Source: an uncultured Methanobrevibacter sp.
GTDB lineage: Archaea > Methanobacteriota > Methanobacteria > Methanobacteriales > Methanobacteriaceae
Reading direction: 5' to 3'
NCBI RefSeq assembly: GCF_902774605.1
Contig: NZ_CACYJE010000009.1
Location: 1 to 50,009 of the forward strand
DNA length: 50,009 nucleotides
A program made the position numbers and the translations under genes. This document shows positions 38,849-46,914 of this stretch, piece after piece (the first letter of the stretch is position 1; the number at the start of each line of letters is the position of its first letter). The notes below the pieces were generated by a model. It was not told the origin of the DNA and did no database searches. It worked only from the letters and a program-made list of their open reading frames with translations.

Positions 38849-39772
38849 ATGGCTTGGGATGACAAAGAAACCAAAGTATGGCTAGACGGAAAATTCGTAG
38901 AATGGAAAGACGCAAACATATCAGTGCTCTCACACGTGGTTCACTATGGAACAAGTGTCTTTGAAGGAATAAGAGCATACTCCAATGAAAACGGAACAGC
39001 AGTATACCGCCTCGAGGAACACGTCCAAAGACTGTTCGACTCAGCGAAAATCTACAAGATGGACATACCGTTCACACAAGAGGAAATCGCAGAAGCGATT
39101 CTTGAAACCCTCCGCGTAAACGACCTCGGAGGATGCTACATACGCCCAATCGTATTCAGAGGATACGGGGAACTCGGAGTCAACCCACTTGGATGCCCTG
39201 TAAACGTTGCAATCGCAGCATGGGAATGGGGATCATACCTTGGAGAGGAAGGAATGGCAAACGGAGTCGACATCGGAGTGTCCTCCTGGAGAAAACCTGC
39301 ACCTGACACCTTCCCGACACTTGCAAAATGCGGTGCAAACTACATGAACTCACAGCTTGCAAAACTCGAAGCCCTCGACAACGGATTCGACGAGGCAATC
39401 ATGCTCGACTATGAAGGACACGTATCCGAAGGAAGTGGTGAAAACATCTTTTTAGTAGAAGGGGACAAGTTATACACTCCATCAATGTCATCATCAAACC
39501 TTAAGGGAATAACCCGTGACTCAGTAATGACACTCGCACGTGACCTCGGATATGAGGTGATTGAAGAGACAATTTCAAGGGAAAGACTATACATTGCAGA
39601 CGAAGTATTCTTCACAGGAACAGCAGCGGAAGTAACACCAATCAGATCAATCGACCACAGGACAATCGGAATAGGCAGAAGAGGACCTGTTTCAGAAAAA
39701 CTACAAAAAACATTCTTCGACATTGTGGAAGCGAAAGCGGAAGACAAGTACGGCTGGCTGACTTACATCTAA
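38849..39772 (+). CDS. ilvE: branched-chain amino acid aminotransferase
   Basis: A 307-residue class IV PLP aminotransferase that makes leucine, isoleucine and valine from their keto acids. Evidence: [15 protein letters not shown] near residues 30-45, [16 protein letters not shown]160 in [13 protein letters not shown] as the PLP lysine, and [19 protein letters not shown]. The SEGSGENIF and [12 protein letters not shown] motifs favour branched-chain over D-amino-acid or aminodeoxychorismate members. AAGTGAT precedes the ATG, and a GGATATATAAAA promoter lies about 40 nt upstream. uppP starts 12 nt after the stop and is probably cotranscribed, although the functions are unrelated. Confidence 0.93.
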   Translation: MAWDDKETKVWLDGKFVEWKDANISVLSHVVHYGTSVFEGIRAYSNENGTAVYRLEEHVQRLFDSAKIYKMDIPFTQEEIAEAILETLRVNDLGGCYIRPIVFRGYGELGVNPLGCPVNVAIAAWEWGSYLGEEGMANGVDIGVSSWRKPAPDTFPTLAKCGANYMNSQLAKLEALDNGFDEAIMLDYEGHVSEGSGENIFLVEGDKLYTPSMSSSNLKGITRDSVMTLARDLGYEVIEETISRERLYIADEVFFTGTAAEVTPIRSIDHRTIGIGRRGPVSEKLQKTFFDIVEAKAEDKYGWLTYI

Positions 39773-39784
39773 GCGGTGTAGACA

Positions 39785-40618
39785 ATGGATATACTACAGG
39801 GAATTATAATCGGTATCGTACAGGGATTGACAGAATTCCTGCCGGTTAGTAGTTCAGCGCACCTTGTGTTCATTCAAAACCTCTTGGGGGTTGAAAGCTC
39901 ACTGGCTTTCGACACATTCCTTCATTTGGGATCCCTCATCGCAGTATTGTGGTTCTTCAGGTATGACATCTACAAGATGCTCAAGTCATGGTGGCTGAGC
40001 ATCGGAGACATCCTCCAGGGAAGATTCAGGGAAGGATTCTACGATGACCCATACAAGAGGCTTGCATGGTACGTGATAATGGCGACAATACCGGTCGGAA
40101 TCGTGGGATTGCTGTTCGAGGACTCCGTTGATGCACTGTTTTCAGGCGCATTGTACGTTCCGGCATTCTTCCTATTCGTTACAGGAACAATATTGTACCT
40201 TTCACAAAGGATGCCTAGCGGAAACATCAACTACAACAACATAACCAAAAAGGAAGCCTTGTTCATGGGACTGGGTCAGGCATGCGCCATACTGCCGGGC
40301 CTTTCACGTTCAGGAACAACAATCGCAGCAGGACTCACAATCGGATTGGATAAGGAATTTGCGGCAAAGTTCAGTTTCATACTCTCCATTCCAGCAATCC
40401 TTGGAGCATTTCTCCTTCAGGCAAAAGACATCGGCTCTGCAATGGACGCCAACTTCCTGCCGGTGATATTGGGTTTCATCGCATCCATCATTGCAGGTTA
40501 CATGGCTATTAAGTGGATGCTTGACCTGGTACAGAACAGGAACCTTGACATATTCTCATATTACTGCTGGCTGATGGGTCTGATAGTGTTCATGGGTTCA
40601 ATCGCCCACATATTTTAA
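39785..40618 (+). CDS. uppP: undecaprenyl-diphosphatase (BacA family)
   Basis: A 277-residue membrane enzyme with about eight helices that removes a phosphate from polyprenyl diphosphate, recycling the lipid carrier for envelope glycans. Both BacA signature regions are present: IVQGLTEFLPVSSSAHLVF (residues 10-28) with the catalytic glutamate, and PGLSRSGTTIAAGL around residue 175-190 with the arginine and serine. In this lineage the lipid carrier would serve pseudomurein and protein glycosylation. Start ATG is preceded by GGTGT. It is the second gene of a pair with ilvE and ends at a clear terminator. Confidence 0.93.
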   Translation: MDILQGIIIGIVQGLTEFLPVSSSAHLVFIQNLLGVESSLAFDTFLHLGSLIAVLWFFRYDIYKMLKSWWLSIGDILQGRFREGFYDDPYKRLAWYVIMATIPVGIVGLLFEDSVDALFSGALYVPAFFLFVTGTILYLSQRMPSGNINYNNITKKEALFMGLGQACAILPGLSRSGTTIAAGLTIGLDKEFAAKFSFILSIPAILGAFLLQAKDIGSAMDANFLPVILGFIASIIAGYMAIKWMLDLVQNRNLDIFSYYCWLMGLIVFMGSIAHIF

Positions 40619-40620
40619 AC

Positions 40621-40656
40621 AGATGTATATCAATACATCTTTAAATCTTTTTTTTT
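40621..40656 (+). terminator. terminator after uppP
   Basis: AGATGTAT (40621-40628) and ATACATCT (40633-40640) flank ATCA, followed by TTAAATCTTTTTTTTT. Confidence 0.7.
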
Positions 40657-41189
40657 GAAAAACAGTTAAAAATAGTTTAAATTTTAATATAAAGTTAGAG
40701 TTAACTAACTTCATATTAAACCCTCAATAAATGTAACAAATTATCACAAAGTTCTAATAATTTGCATATATTCCTTTATTATTAACATTATAAATAATTT
40801 TTGATACGTATCATGAAAGCGGAAAACCTTACCCAAAGGAAAATTCTAAAACTTTTTAGTTTTTTTGGCATTCAACTGCTTAGTTCTTTTTTTTTAAAAC
40901 AACCTTATGAAAATTATGGTGATGAGTTGTAGAATGGTAATAACTAGTTTAATTATTAATTCTATTTTTTTACTCATTATTTCACCTTTACATTTATTAA
41001 GGGCGATTTAATCCAAGCAAGTAAAAGCTTTCATAGACTAGTCTATTACTAAATTAACCTATGAATCATATAAATCTATGTATAAAAATAAGTAAAAATT
41101 GTTCAATCATTAAAATAAGTATTTAAATTAGTTTTTTTGACATGATGATGTCAATATTGCTTTATAGTTAAAATTTTGGTGGATGGTTA
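40657..41189. other. gene-free stretch with four palindromes
   Basis: About 530 bp between two convergent genes hold no credible coding region. Four palindromes are visible: a 32-bp imperfect one (40686-40717; arms AATATAAAGTTAG and CTAACTTCATATT), TGATACGTATCA (40802-40813), ATAGACTAGTCTAT (41033-41046), and TTGACAT-GATG-ATGTCAA (41137-41154). TTATAAATAATTT near 40789-40801 resembles a TATA box, and CTAAAA-C-TTTTTAG followed by seven T ends near 40868. A small RNA at about 40814-40868 is conceivable. The only short frame there, 39 codons from 40813, lacks a ribosome site and resembles nothing known. Confidence 0.45.
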
Positions 41190-41211
41190 AATAGGGATTT
41201 AATTCCCTATT
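41190..41211 (-). terminator. possible cobT terminator
   Basis: AATAGGGA (minus strand, 41211-41204) pairs with TCCCTATT (41197-41190); the cobT TAA stop lies in the loop. The following T runs are weak. Confidence 0.45.
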
Positions 41212-42272
41212 CTGCATACCTTTTCTATTTTTCTTCTTAGTTTCTCAACGGAATTTCCTAAAACCAGTGCGGTGAACATTGCGCCGCCTGCGCCTGCGCC
41301 TTCCTTGACGAATCCTTTAAGGTAGTTTTTCAAACCCTCGTGTTCGGAGTCTTCAAACCTTGGGTCAACCACATTGACTGTGATGTTGTCGTCAATCTGC
41401 TCGAGGATACCGAAAAGATCAGCGGTCTCATCAGCCGCCACAAAGACGGTTGTTGCGAGGTTGATTCTTGAAAAGTCAAATGTCGGCTGTATGGATTTTA
41501 TCACTGCACAGGTTGCGGCCATCTGTGTTCCTCCGGCCAGTATGATTGGAATGTCTGAGCCCAATACCAGTCCTGCGATTGCTGGGATTGTTGGGTCTCC
41601 CACTGCACCGATTGCCTGCATTGCATCAGCTTCACCTGGCTTTAAGCCGGCGTTTTCCAGTCCTTCATTAACGGTATCTGATTTCATGTCATGTGGGTTG
41701 TGGGGCATGCTTCCGCTCACTTTCTCATTGGCCTCATAGCCCAATGCCTTTAAAACGCCCAGGGCGGTTGTGGTTCCGGCGGCTATGCTTTCTCCGATGA
41801 TGAGCATTTCATGCCTTAGTGACAGTTCATTTCCCAAATCCTTTGCGTTTTCAAATATTTCCAATGGGTTCAATACGCCCTTGCCTGTTCTGATGTCTCT
41901 TCCATAGTCTTTTCCGAGGCTGACGTATTCGAGGTCGGGTTTGATTTTGGATCCTGCATCAACAATCACGAATGGGATGCTTGCGAGTTGCAGCGCCGCT
42001 TTTGTAAGTCTTGCAGGGGTTGGCGCTGCAGCATCGCCCACTACTGTTTCCGCCGGTGCTTCGCAGCATCTCACCTCTCCCAAAACCATGAATTCCGCAT
42101 CGCTTGCCGGTGTGTATTCGGTAAGGTCTGCGGATGGTCCTGCACCGGATATTCCATCTATAAGTGATGTTTCGGTTGTTCCTATTGTCAGTAGGAATAC
42201 AGCTTCGTCTTCAGCTTCCTGTAGCTTTTCAATCAGTTCTGTTGAACCGTAAGTTGTTACACCATCAATCAT
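41199..42272 (-). CDS. cobT: nicotinate-nucleotide-dependent phosphoribosyltransferase, archaeal CobT type
   Basis: A 357-residue protein of the archaeal CobT-like family. It transfers phosphoribose from nicotinate mononucleotide to the lower-ligand base (dimethylbenzimidazole or similar) during cobamide assembly. Evidence: glycine-rich stretches GISGAGPSADLTEYTPASDAE and CCEAPAETVVGDAAAPTPARLTKAAL (residues about 40-60 and 70-95), IIGESIAAGTTTALGVLKALGY near 160, and IILAGGTQMAATCAVI near 245. Methanogens need cobamides for the Mtr methyltransferase. Archaeal members differ from bacterial CobT and the exact base is uncertain. The start overlaps the upstream gene's stop as TAATG, so the two are translationally coupled. 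No other corrin-synthesis gene is adjacent. Confidence 0.85.
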   Translation of the reverse strand: MIDGVTTYGSTELIEKLQEAEDEAVFLLTIGTTETSLIDGISGAGPSADLTEYTPASDAEFMVLGEVRCCEAPAETVVGDAAAPTPARLTKAALQLASIPFVIVDAGSKIKPDLEYVSLGKDYGRDIRTGKGVLNPLEIFENAKDLGNELSLRHEMLIIGESIAAGTTTALGVLKALGYEANEKVSGSMPHNPHDMKSDTVNEGLENAGLKPGEADAMQAIGAVGDPTIPAIAGLVLGSDIPIILAGGTQMAATCAVIKSIQPTFDFSRINLATTVFVAADETADLFGILEQIDDNITVNVVDPRFEDSEHEGLKNYLKGFVKEGAGAGGAMFTALVLGNSVEKLRRKIEKVCRIGN

Positions 42273-42769
42273 TATTGTTCACCTTGTTTTTTCAATAAGT
42301 CTATGATAATCTTGTTCTGGTTAATAATCTTCTTGTTTTGAAGCATGATTTTTTTAAGCATTTCGATTTCAGGCAATTCCTCATCTGTCTGGAATGTCTT
42401 GCCGTCCCTTGCTCTTGGTGGGATTCTAATCTGATCTTTTGGTGGCAGTGAAGTTTTCTCATCTGACCTTGGAGGTATTACTCCTCTTGACGCACTGTCC
42501 TCATTGGATATGAAGTCGACGTAGCGGTGTGTCACCTTGTTCTTTCCCCTTTCGTCAAGCAGTTCCATCAGCCTGTCGTCCACTTGCTTCACGCCAACCA
42601 ACTGTTCCTGTTCCACTTCATGCAATAAGCGTTTTTGAATGTTGTATGCATTGTAGATTGGTATTCCTCTGGTTTCACATTCGTTTTTAAACATTTCACT
42701 GATGTTAATGTCTCCGGTTAATTTCTTAACCCTTTTCTGTTCTGGAGTGTTTGCGCTATAAAATCCCAT
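42272..42769 (-). CDS. conserved-looking small protein of unknown function, coupled to cobT
   Basis: A 165-residue soluble protein that I do not recognise. Residues 1-85 look folded and helical (MGFYSANTPEQKRVKKLTGD... to HRYVDFIS). The middle (about 86-130) is disordered and rich in P, R, S and D (RGVIPPRSDEKTSLPPKDQ, RIPPRARDGK). Residues 138-160 are a short coiled coil (LKKIMLQNKKIINQNKIIIDLL). An in-frame GTG at 42778 lies in the AAGTGA ribosome site, so the ATG at 42769 is preferred. The TAATG overlap with cobT implies coordinated expression, perhaps as a regulator or accessory of the lower-ligand step (inference). It is divergent from kae1-bud32. Confidence 0.7.
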   Translation of the reverse strand: MGFYSANTPEQKRVKKLTGDINISEMFKNECETRGIPIYNAYNIQKRLLHEVEQEQLVGVKQVDDRLMELLDERGKNKVTHRYVDFISNEDSASRGVIPPRSDEKTSLPPKDQIRIPPRARDGKTFQTDEELPEIEMLKKIMLQNKKIINQNKIIIDLLKKQGEQ

Positions 42770-42859
42770 ACTATTCACTTATGTATTTTGAATTTAAAAA
42801 ATATTTTTATATTTTAAATAATATATACTATTAATAAAATTTTTTTGCAGTTGATTATT

Positions 42860-44449
42860 TTGATAAGTTTAGGAATTGAAGGAACAGCGGAAAAGACAGG
42901 TGTGGGCATAGTTGACAGTGACGGTAACATTCTGGCGATGGCCGGAAAACAGTTATATCCAGAGGAAGGGGGAATTCACCCTCGACTGGCAGCCGAGCAC
43001 CATGCGGAATGGATTCCTAAACTGATACCCGAAGCAATCGAGCAGTCAGGACTGGAATACTCCGACATTGATCTAGTCTCATTTTCCCAGGGTCCCGGAC
43101 TCGGGCCGGCATTGAGGATTGTTGCAACATCCGCCAGAAGCCTTGCACTGTCACTGAATAAACCAATCATTGGCGTCAACCACTGCATAGGCCACGTTGA
43201 AGTCGGAAAGCTCGACACCGGAGCCGTCAACCCAGTGTCATTGTACGTCAGCGGTGGAAACAGTCAGGTCATCGCATATGAAAGCGGAAGGTACAGGATA
43301 TTTGGTGAGACACTTGACATTGCTGTGGGAAACTGCCTTGACCATTTCGGCCGTGAAACAGGACTTGGACATCCCGGCGGACCGGTGATTGAGAAGCTCG
43401 CCAAGAAGGGCTCATACGTTGACCTGCCATATATCGTCAAGGGAATGGACTTCTCGTTTTCAGGATTGTTATCGGCGGCCATTAGGGAAGTTCAGAAAGG
43501 CACTCCAATCGAGGATGTGTGCTTCTCACTTCAGGAAACCGCCTTCGCAATGCTTGTGGAGGTGACCGAGCGGGCGCTATCACACACCCAAAAGGATGAG
43601 GTGATGCTGTGCGGAGGAGTGTCAGCCAACTCACGCCTGCGCGAAATGCTCAAAACAATGTCCGAGGAGCACGGCGCCAGGTTCTACATGCCCGAGATGA
43701 AGCTGTGCGGGGACAATGGGGTCATGATCGCATGGCTTGGACTTTTGATGTGCAGGCAGTTCGGGCCGATGGAATTGTCGGAAACCGGAATCATCCAGAA
43801 GTTCAGAACCGATGAGGTTGACATCCCATGGATCGACAATGCCAAAACCTACCTGAAGCTGCCGGATGAGTTCATCGCCAAGGGGGCTGAGTCAAACATT
43901 GTAAAAGGCAAGTATCTGGGCGAAAATGCAGTGGTCAAGGACCGCATACCCAAAAGCTATAGGATTCCTGAAATCGACAATAAGATACGTAAGGCAAGAA
44001 CCAAGGAAGAGGCTAAACTGTTGTCCGACGCCAAGCGCGCAGGAGTCAAGACTCCCGTGCTCTATGATGTTGACTTGAAAAGAAAGGCCATTGTAATGGA
44101 GGAAATCGATGGAGTCATGGTAAAGGACATCATCGATGAGGACTTGGCCCGTGAGATTGGTGTGGAAATCTCAAAGCTTCACTCAGCCGACATCATCCAC
44201 GGGGACATCACAACCTCCAACATAATGTATCGCGACGGCAAACTCGTCTTCATCGACTTCGGCCTTGGAAGATACTCACAGGTCAAGGAGGATAAGGCGG
44301 TCGACTTGCTGGTGTTGAAGAAGTCCCTGCAAAGTATAGACTATAATCTGGCTGTCAAGTATTTCGATTGCGTATTGGAGGGATATGGTGACGCATCAAT
44401 AGTCAATTCCATAAGGGATATTGAATCCCGAGGAAGGTACACTCATTAG
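42860..44449 (+). CDS. Kae1-Bud32 fusion, tRNA t6A synthesis
   Basis: A 529-residue fusion of two KEOPS subunits that make N6-threonylcarbamoyladenosine at position 37 of ANN-decoding tRNAs. Residues 1 to about 325 are Kae1 of the ASKHA fold: SLGIEGTAEKTGVGIV, HPRLAAEHHAEW, metal ligands H108 and H112 in HCIGHVEVG, YVSGGNSQV, and CGDNGVMIAWLG. Residues about 335-529 are the Bud32 atypical kinase: GAESNIVKGKYLG, KSYRIPEIDNKIRKARTKEEAKLL, IVMEEIDGVMVKD, the catalytic loop H447-G-D-x4-N, and FIDFGLG. The fusion is known from several euryarchaea. The start is taken as the TTG at 42860 because homologues begin at ISLGIEG; an in-frame TTG at 42845 is possible. No strong ribosome site is present. 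Pcc1 and Cgi121 are not in the window. Confidence 0.93.
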   Translation: MISLGIEGTAEKTGVGIVDSDGNILAMAGKQLYPEEGGIHPRLAAEHHAEWIPKLIPEAIEQSGLEYSDIDLVSFSQGPGLGPALRIVATSARSLALSLNKPIIGVNHCIGHVEVGKLDTGAVNPVSLYVSGGNSQVIAYESGRYRIFGETLDIAVGNCLDHFGRETGLGHPGGPVIEKLAKKGSYVDLPYIVKGMDFSFSGLLSAAIREVQKGTPIEDVCFSLQETAFAMLVEVTERALSHTQKDEVMLCGGVSANSRLREMLKTMSEEHGARFYMPEMKLCGDNGVMIAWLGLLMCRQFGPMELSETGIIQKFRTDEVDIPWIDNAKTYLKLPDEFIAKGAESNIVKGKYLGENAVVKDRIPKSYRIPEIDNKIRKARTKEEAKLLSDAKRAGVKTPVLYDVDLKRKAIVMEEIDGVMVKDIIDEDLAREIGVEISKLHSADIIHGDITTSNIMYRDGKLVFIDFGLGRYSQVKEDKAVDLLVLKKSLQSIDYNLAVKYFDCVLEGYGDASIVNSIRDIESRGRYTH

Positions 44450-44456
44450 CTCATGA

Positions 44457-44542
44457 CAATTTTTCACTGTGGTGACAATATTTCATTCATGGGGCAATTT
44501 TTCAAAGTGCCAACAATTTTTCAATTCTAAAGCAATATTTCA
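44457..44542 (+). repeat. five CAATWTTTCA repeats with exact 19-bp period
   Basis: CAATTTTTCA or CAATATTTCA occurs at 44457, 44476, 44495, 44514 and 44533, each step exactly 19 bp. The order is T, A, T, T, A at the fifth base. The intervening 9 bp are not conserved. A degenerate sixth unit (CAACTTAAAA) is in phase at 44552. The array ends 22 bp before a perfect archaeal TATA box, TTTAAATA (44565-44572), which serves the gene at 44624. The position suggests an operator or cooperative binding array. Confidence 0.85.
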
Positions 44543-44564
44543 TTCTAAAAACAACTTAAAAACC

Positions 44565-44572
44565 TTTAAATA
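44565..44572 (+). promoter_or_regulatory. TATA box of the DUF4062 gene
   Basis: TTTAAATA preceded by AACC, with predicted transcription start near 44595, about 29 nt before the ATG. It directly follows the 19-bp repeat array. Confidence 0.55.
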
Positions 44573-44623
44573 CTAATTAAACATATATATTTTTAGTTAA
44601 TTAATTTTTAAGGAGGTTTTTTG

Positions 44624-46027
44624 ATGAAATTTAAAGTTTTCCTTAGCAGCGTCCGAAGCGAATTTGAAAATGAAAGAAAATTCATTAAACAAGAAATAGA
44701 GAATGACTATGTCTTGAACAGATTCTTTGAAGTGTTCACTTTCGAAGAAACATCCTCATCTGGAAAACGCCCAGTTGAACTATATTCTCATAAAGTTGTT
44801 AACTCAGAAATATATGTCGGATTGATTGGATCTGATTATGGTTCAAAACTGGAATCTGGAATATCCGCAACAGAATATGAATATGACCTGTTCAACAGAG
44901 CCCATAATGATGCATTGATCTTCATTAAAAACCGTGAATACCGCGATGATGAGGTAAACAAATTCATTGATAAGATTAAAAATGAACACAGCTACCAGAC
45001 TTTCGATGACATCTACGAGTTATACTATGAAGTTAGAAGAAGCCTGACTGATTTTTTAGAAAAAAATCTCATCAACTACAGGGCATATGACTCACAGATA
45101 TTATTGGATTCCTCATGTGATGATGTGGATATGGAAGCTGTAGAAATGTTTTTTAGAGTGTGTGATAATCAGGCATTGAAAAAATTAAGGGATGAAAAGG
45201 GTCTAGACTATATATTATCTACCATTAATGCAGGTGAATTTCATAATGGTGAATTCAAGTTAAATGTGGCGGGGGCATTGTTTTTTGCTAAAGACATATC
45301 CAAATTCAACATCGCTCATGAAGTTAAAATGGTTAAGTTCATTGATAGGGATTCTTTGGAGGATGTTGTTAAAATCAATTCGAATAAGCCATTATTGAAG
45401 TTGCTTTCCGATGCATTGGTTTTTTTGTATGATAATACTAGTCATGTTCATCATATCAAGGGATTTTTGAGAGATACAATTGATGAATATCCTGAAGAAG
45501 CAATTCGTGAAGCATTGGTTAATGCTATTGCCCATAGGGATTATTCAATCACATCTTCAGCGATAACATTTTACATTTATGAGGATACGATTGAAATTAA
45601 AAGTCCTGGAAGATTGCAATATCCTTTAAAGGTTTCTGATTTGGAATTTCATGAACCGGTTCATAGAAATAAAGTAATATGCAGTATTTTTTCAAATACA
45701 AAATATATGGAACACATTGGCACTGGCATTAAAAGGATGAAGAATATCATGCTTGAAAGTGACTTGAAAGAACCTGAGTTTGAGGAGTCCGGCGAGTTTT
45801 TCAAGGTCACTTTTCATGGTAAGGATTTCCTGAATAAGCATGTTAAGTTGAATGAGCGTCAATCAAGCTTTTTAGAAAGTGATAAATCTTCAATATCTAT
45901 TACTGAATATGTAAATATATTTAATGTTTCTAGAAATACTGCTAGAGCGGATTTAAATAAATTAGTGGATAAACATTTGGTTAAAAAAATGAAATTAGAA
46001 AAATCATTCATGTATAAAAAATTATAA
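44624..46027 (+). CDS. DUF4062 - GHKL ATPase (HATPase_c_4) - winged-helix protein
   Basis: A 467-residue protein of three parts. Residues 1 to about 150 are DUF4062, a TIR/SLOG-like sensor or effector fold: FKVFLSSVRSEFENER, YVGLIGSDYGS, SATEYEYDLFNRA. Residues about 170-405 are the RecG-related/COG2865 region with an HATPase_c_4 domain: EEAIREALVNAIAHRDYS (N box, near 290), IEIKSPGRLQYP (G1) and EHIGTGIKRMK (G2). Residues about 410-467 are a winged helix (SITEYVNIFNVSRNTARADLNKLVDK). Usually an AlbA/Schlafen domain occupies the N-terminus of such proteins, so DUF4062 here is a domain replacement. It may be a regulator or a defence protein; neither is proven. A strong AGGAGG precedes the ATG at 44624 (the TTG at 44621 is less likely). 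The gene stands alone between two repeat arrays inside a housekeeping cluster and looks inserted. Confidence 0.8.
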   Translation: MKFKVFLSSVRSEFENERKFIKQEIENDYVLNRFFEVFTFEETSSSGKRPVELYSHKVVNSEIYVGLIGSDYGSKLESGISATEYEYDLFNRAHNDALIFIKNREYRDDEVNKFIDKIKNEHSYQTFDDIYELYYEVRRSLTDFLEKNLINYRAYDSQILLDSSCDDVDMEAVEMFFRVCDNQALKKLRDEKGLDYILSTINAGEFHNGEFKLNVAGALFFAKDISKFNIAHEVKMVKFIDRDSLEDVVKINSNKPLLKLLSDALVFLYDNTSHVHHIKGFLRDTIDEYPEEAIREALVNAIAHRDYSITSSAITFYIYEDTIEIKSPGRLQYPLKVSDLEFHEPVHRNKVICSIFSNTKYMEHIGTGIKRMKNIMLESDLKEPEFEESGEFFKVTFHGKDFLNKHVKLNERQSSFLESDKSSISITEYVNIFNVSRNTARADLNKLVDKHLVKKMKLEKSFMYKKL

Positions 46028-46258
46028 TGTCAATCATGTGTCAATTTTTTTGACACATTTTTCATATTTTGTTGACACATATTTAATCAAAGTCATTGTT
46101 AATATTTCATAGTTTTCCACTACCTTGTCATATTTAATTAATCATTTCTTCAAGTATTATATGAATATTTATAAATATATTACTTTCTTGTAAAATCGTA
46201 TTAACTGTCAATCATGTGTCAATTTTTTTGACATTTGAACTACAATTCATTGACACAT
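46028..46258 (+). repeat. duplicated 28-bp repeat with TGTCAA/TTGACA half-sites
   Basis: A 28-bp sequence is repeated exactly at 46028-46055 and 46206-46233, 178 bp apart. It contains TGTCAATCATG, then TGTCAA-TTTTT-TTGACA. Each copy is followed, 22 bp after its right arm, by another TTGACACAT (46072-46080 and 46250-46258), again at 178-bp offset. In the first copy the arms extend to ATGTGTCAA and TTGACACAT, a perfect 9-bp inverted repeat. Half-site starts are spaced 11, 11 and 22 bp. The second block ends 10 bp before the rdgB TATA box. Confidence 0.85.
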
Positions 46259-46268
46259 CACCAATACC

Positions 46269-46279
46269 TATAATATAAA
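46269..46279 (+). promoter_or_regulatory. rdgB promoter, probable leaderless transcript
   Basis: TATAATATAAA lies 22-32 nt upstream of the ATG at 46301, so transcription is expected to start at or within a few bases of the ATG. No ribosome site is visible between, which fits a leaderless mRNA. Confidence 0.45.
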
Positions 46280-46300
46280 CCATAGCTAAAACTTAAAAAT

Positions 46301-46852
46301 ATGATAACATTTATAACTGGTAACGAACATAAAGTAATAGAAGCAGAGAATATTTTCAAAGATTACGGCATTGAACTTGAGCATATTGATTTAGGCTATG
46401 AAGAACCCCAAGGAACCCTTGAGGAAGTGGCCTTATCAGGCGCAAAATATGCCAGCCGTAAGCTTGACAAACCTGTGATTGTGGAAGACGCTGGCTTATT
46501 CATCAAGGCTTTAAACGGGTTTCCGGGAACATATTCACATTACGTTCAGGATACCATTGGAAACCAGGGAATATTGAAGCTATTGAAAGACACTGATGAC
46601 CGTTATGCCGAATTCAGGTCAGTTATTGGGTACTGTGCCCCCAATTCTGAGCCCAAGACTTTTTTAGGCAAGGTCGAAGGTGAAATCGCAGTTGAAGAAA
46701 GAGGAGATTTAGGATTCGCATTCGATCCCCTATTCTATGTTCCAAGTCTAGACAAGACTTTCGGGGAACTCACCACTGAAGAGAAGAACCAGTTTTCACA
46801 TAGGAAAAATTCATTAATCAAATTCATTGAATGGTATTCCAGTCAAGAGTAG
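46301..46852 (+). CDS. rdgB: XTP/dITP diphosphatase (Ham1/RdgB family)
   Basis: A 183-residue house-cleaning pyrophosphatase that hydrolyses XTP, ITP and dITP to monophosphates and keeps deaminated purines out of nucleic acids. The family motifs are present: [16 protein letters not shown] at the start, [23 protein letters not shown] (metal-binding Glu/Asp), [24 protein letters not shown], and [16 protein letters not shown], with the SHR ending typical of archaeal members. Length is normal. In related genomes it follows kae1-bud32, as it does here apart from the inserted DUF4062 gene. The next gene, rpsO, starts 62 nt later. Confidence 0.94.
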   Translation: MITFITGNEHKVIEAENIFKDYGIELEHIDLGYEEPQGTLEEVALSGAKYASRKLDKPVIVEDAGLFIKALNGFPGTYSHYVQDTIGNQGILKLLKDTDDRYAEFRSVIGYCAPNSEPKTFLGKVEGEIAVEERGDLGFAFDPLFYVPSLDKTFGELTTEEKNQFSHRKNSLIKFIEWYSSQE

Positions 46853-46914
46853 ACTTTATTTTCTGTTTATATTGGGCTTATTTAAGATTTAAAAAATTTA
46901 AAGAGGTTTATATT

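Noticed and set aside
40813-40932. A 39-codon reading frame in the gene-free stretch
   Set aside because: No ribosome site, low-complexity composition, and its start lies inside a palindrome.
40919-40980. C/D box sRNA suggested by GTGATGA at 40919
   Set aside because: No CTGA D box or D' box follows at a suitable distance.
44457-44542. The 19-bp array as a CRISPR
   Set aside because: Units are only 10 bp and spacers 9 bp, far too short, and no cas genes are present.
46831-46914. Longer N-terminus for ribosomal protein S15
   Set aside because: The extra frame overlaps rdgB, and MARPEW at 46915 with AGAGGT is the standard archaeal start.
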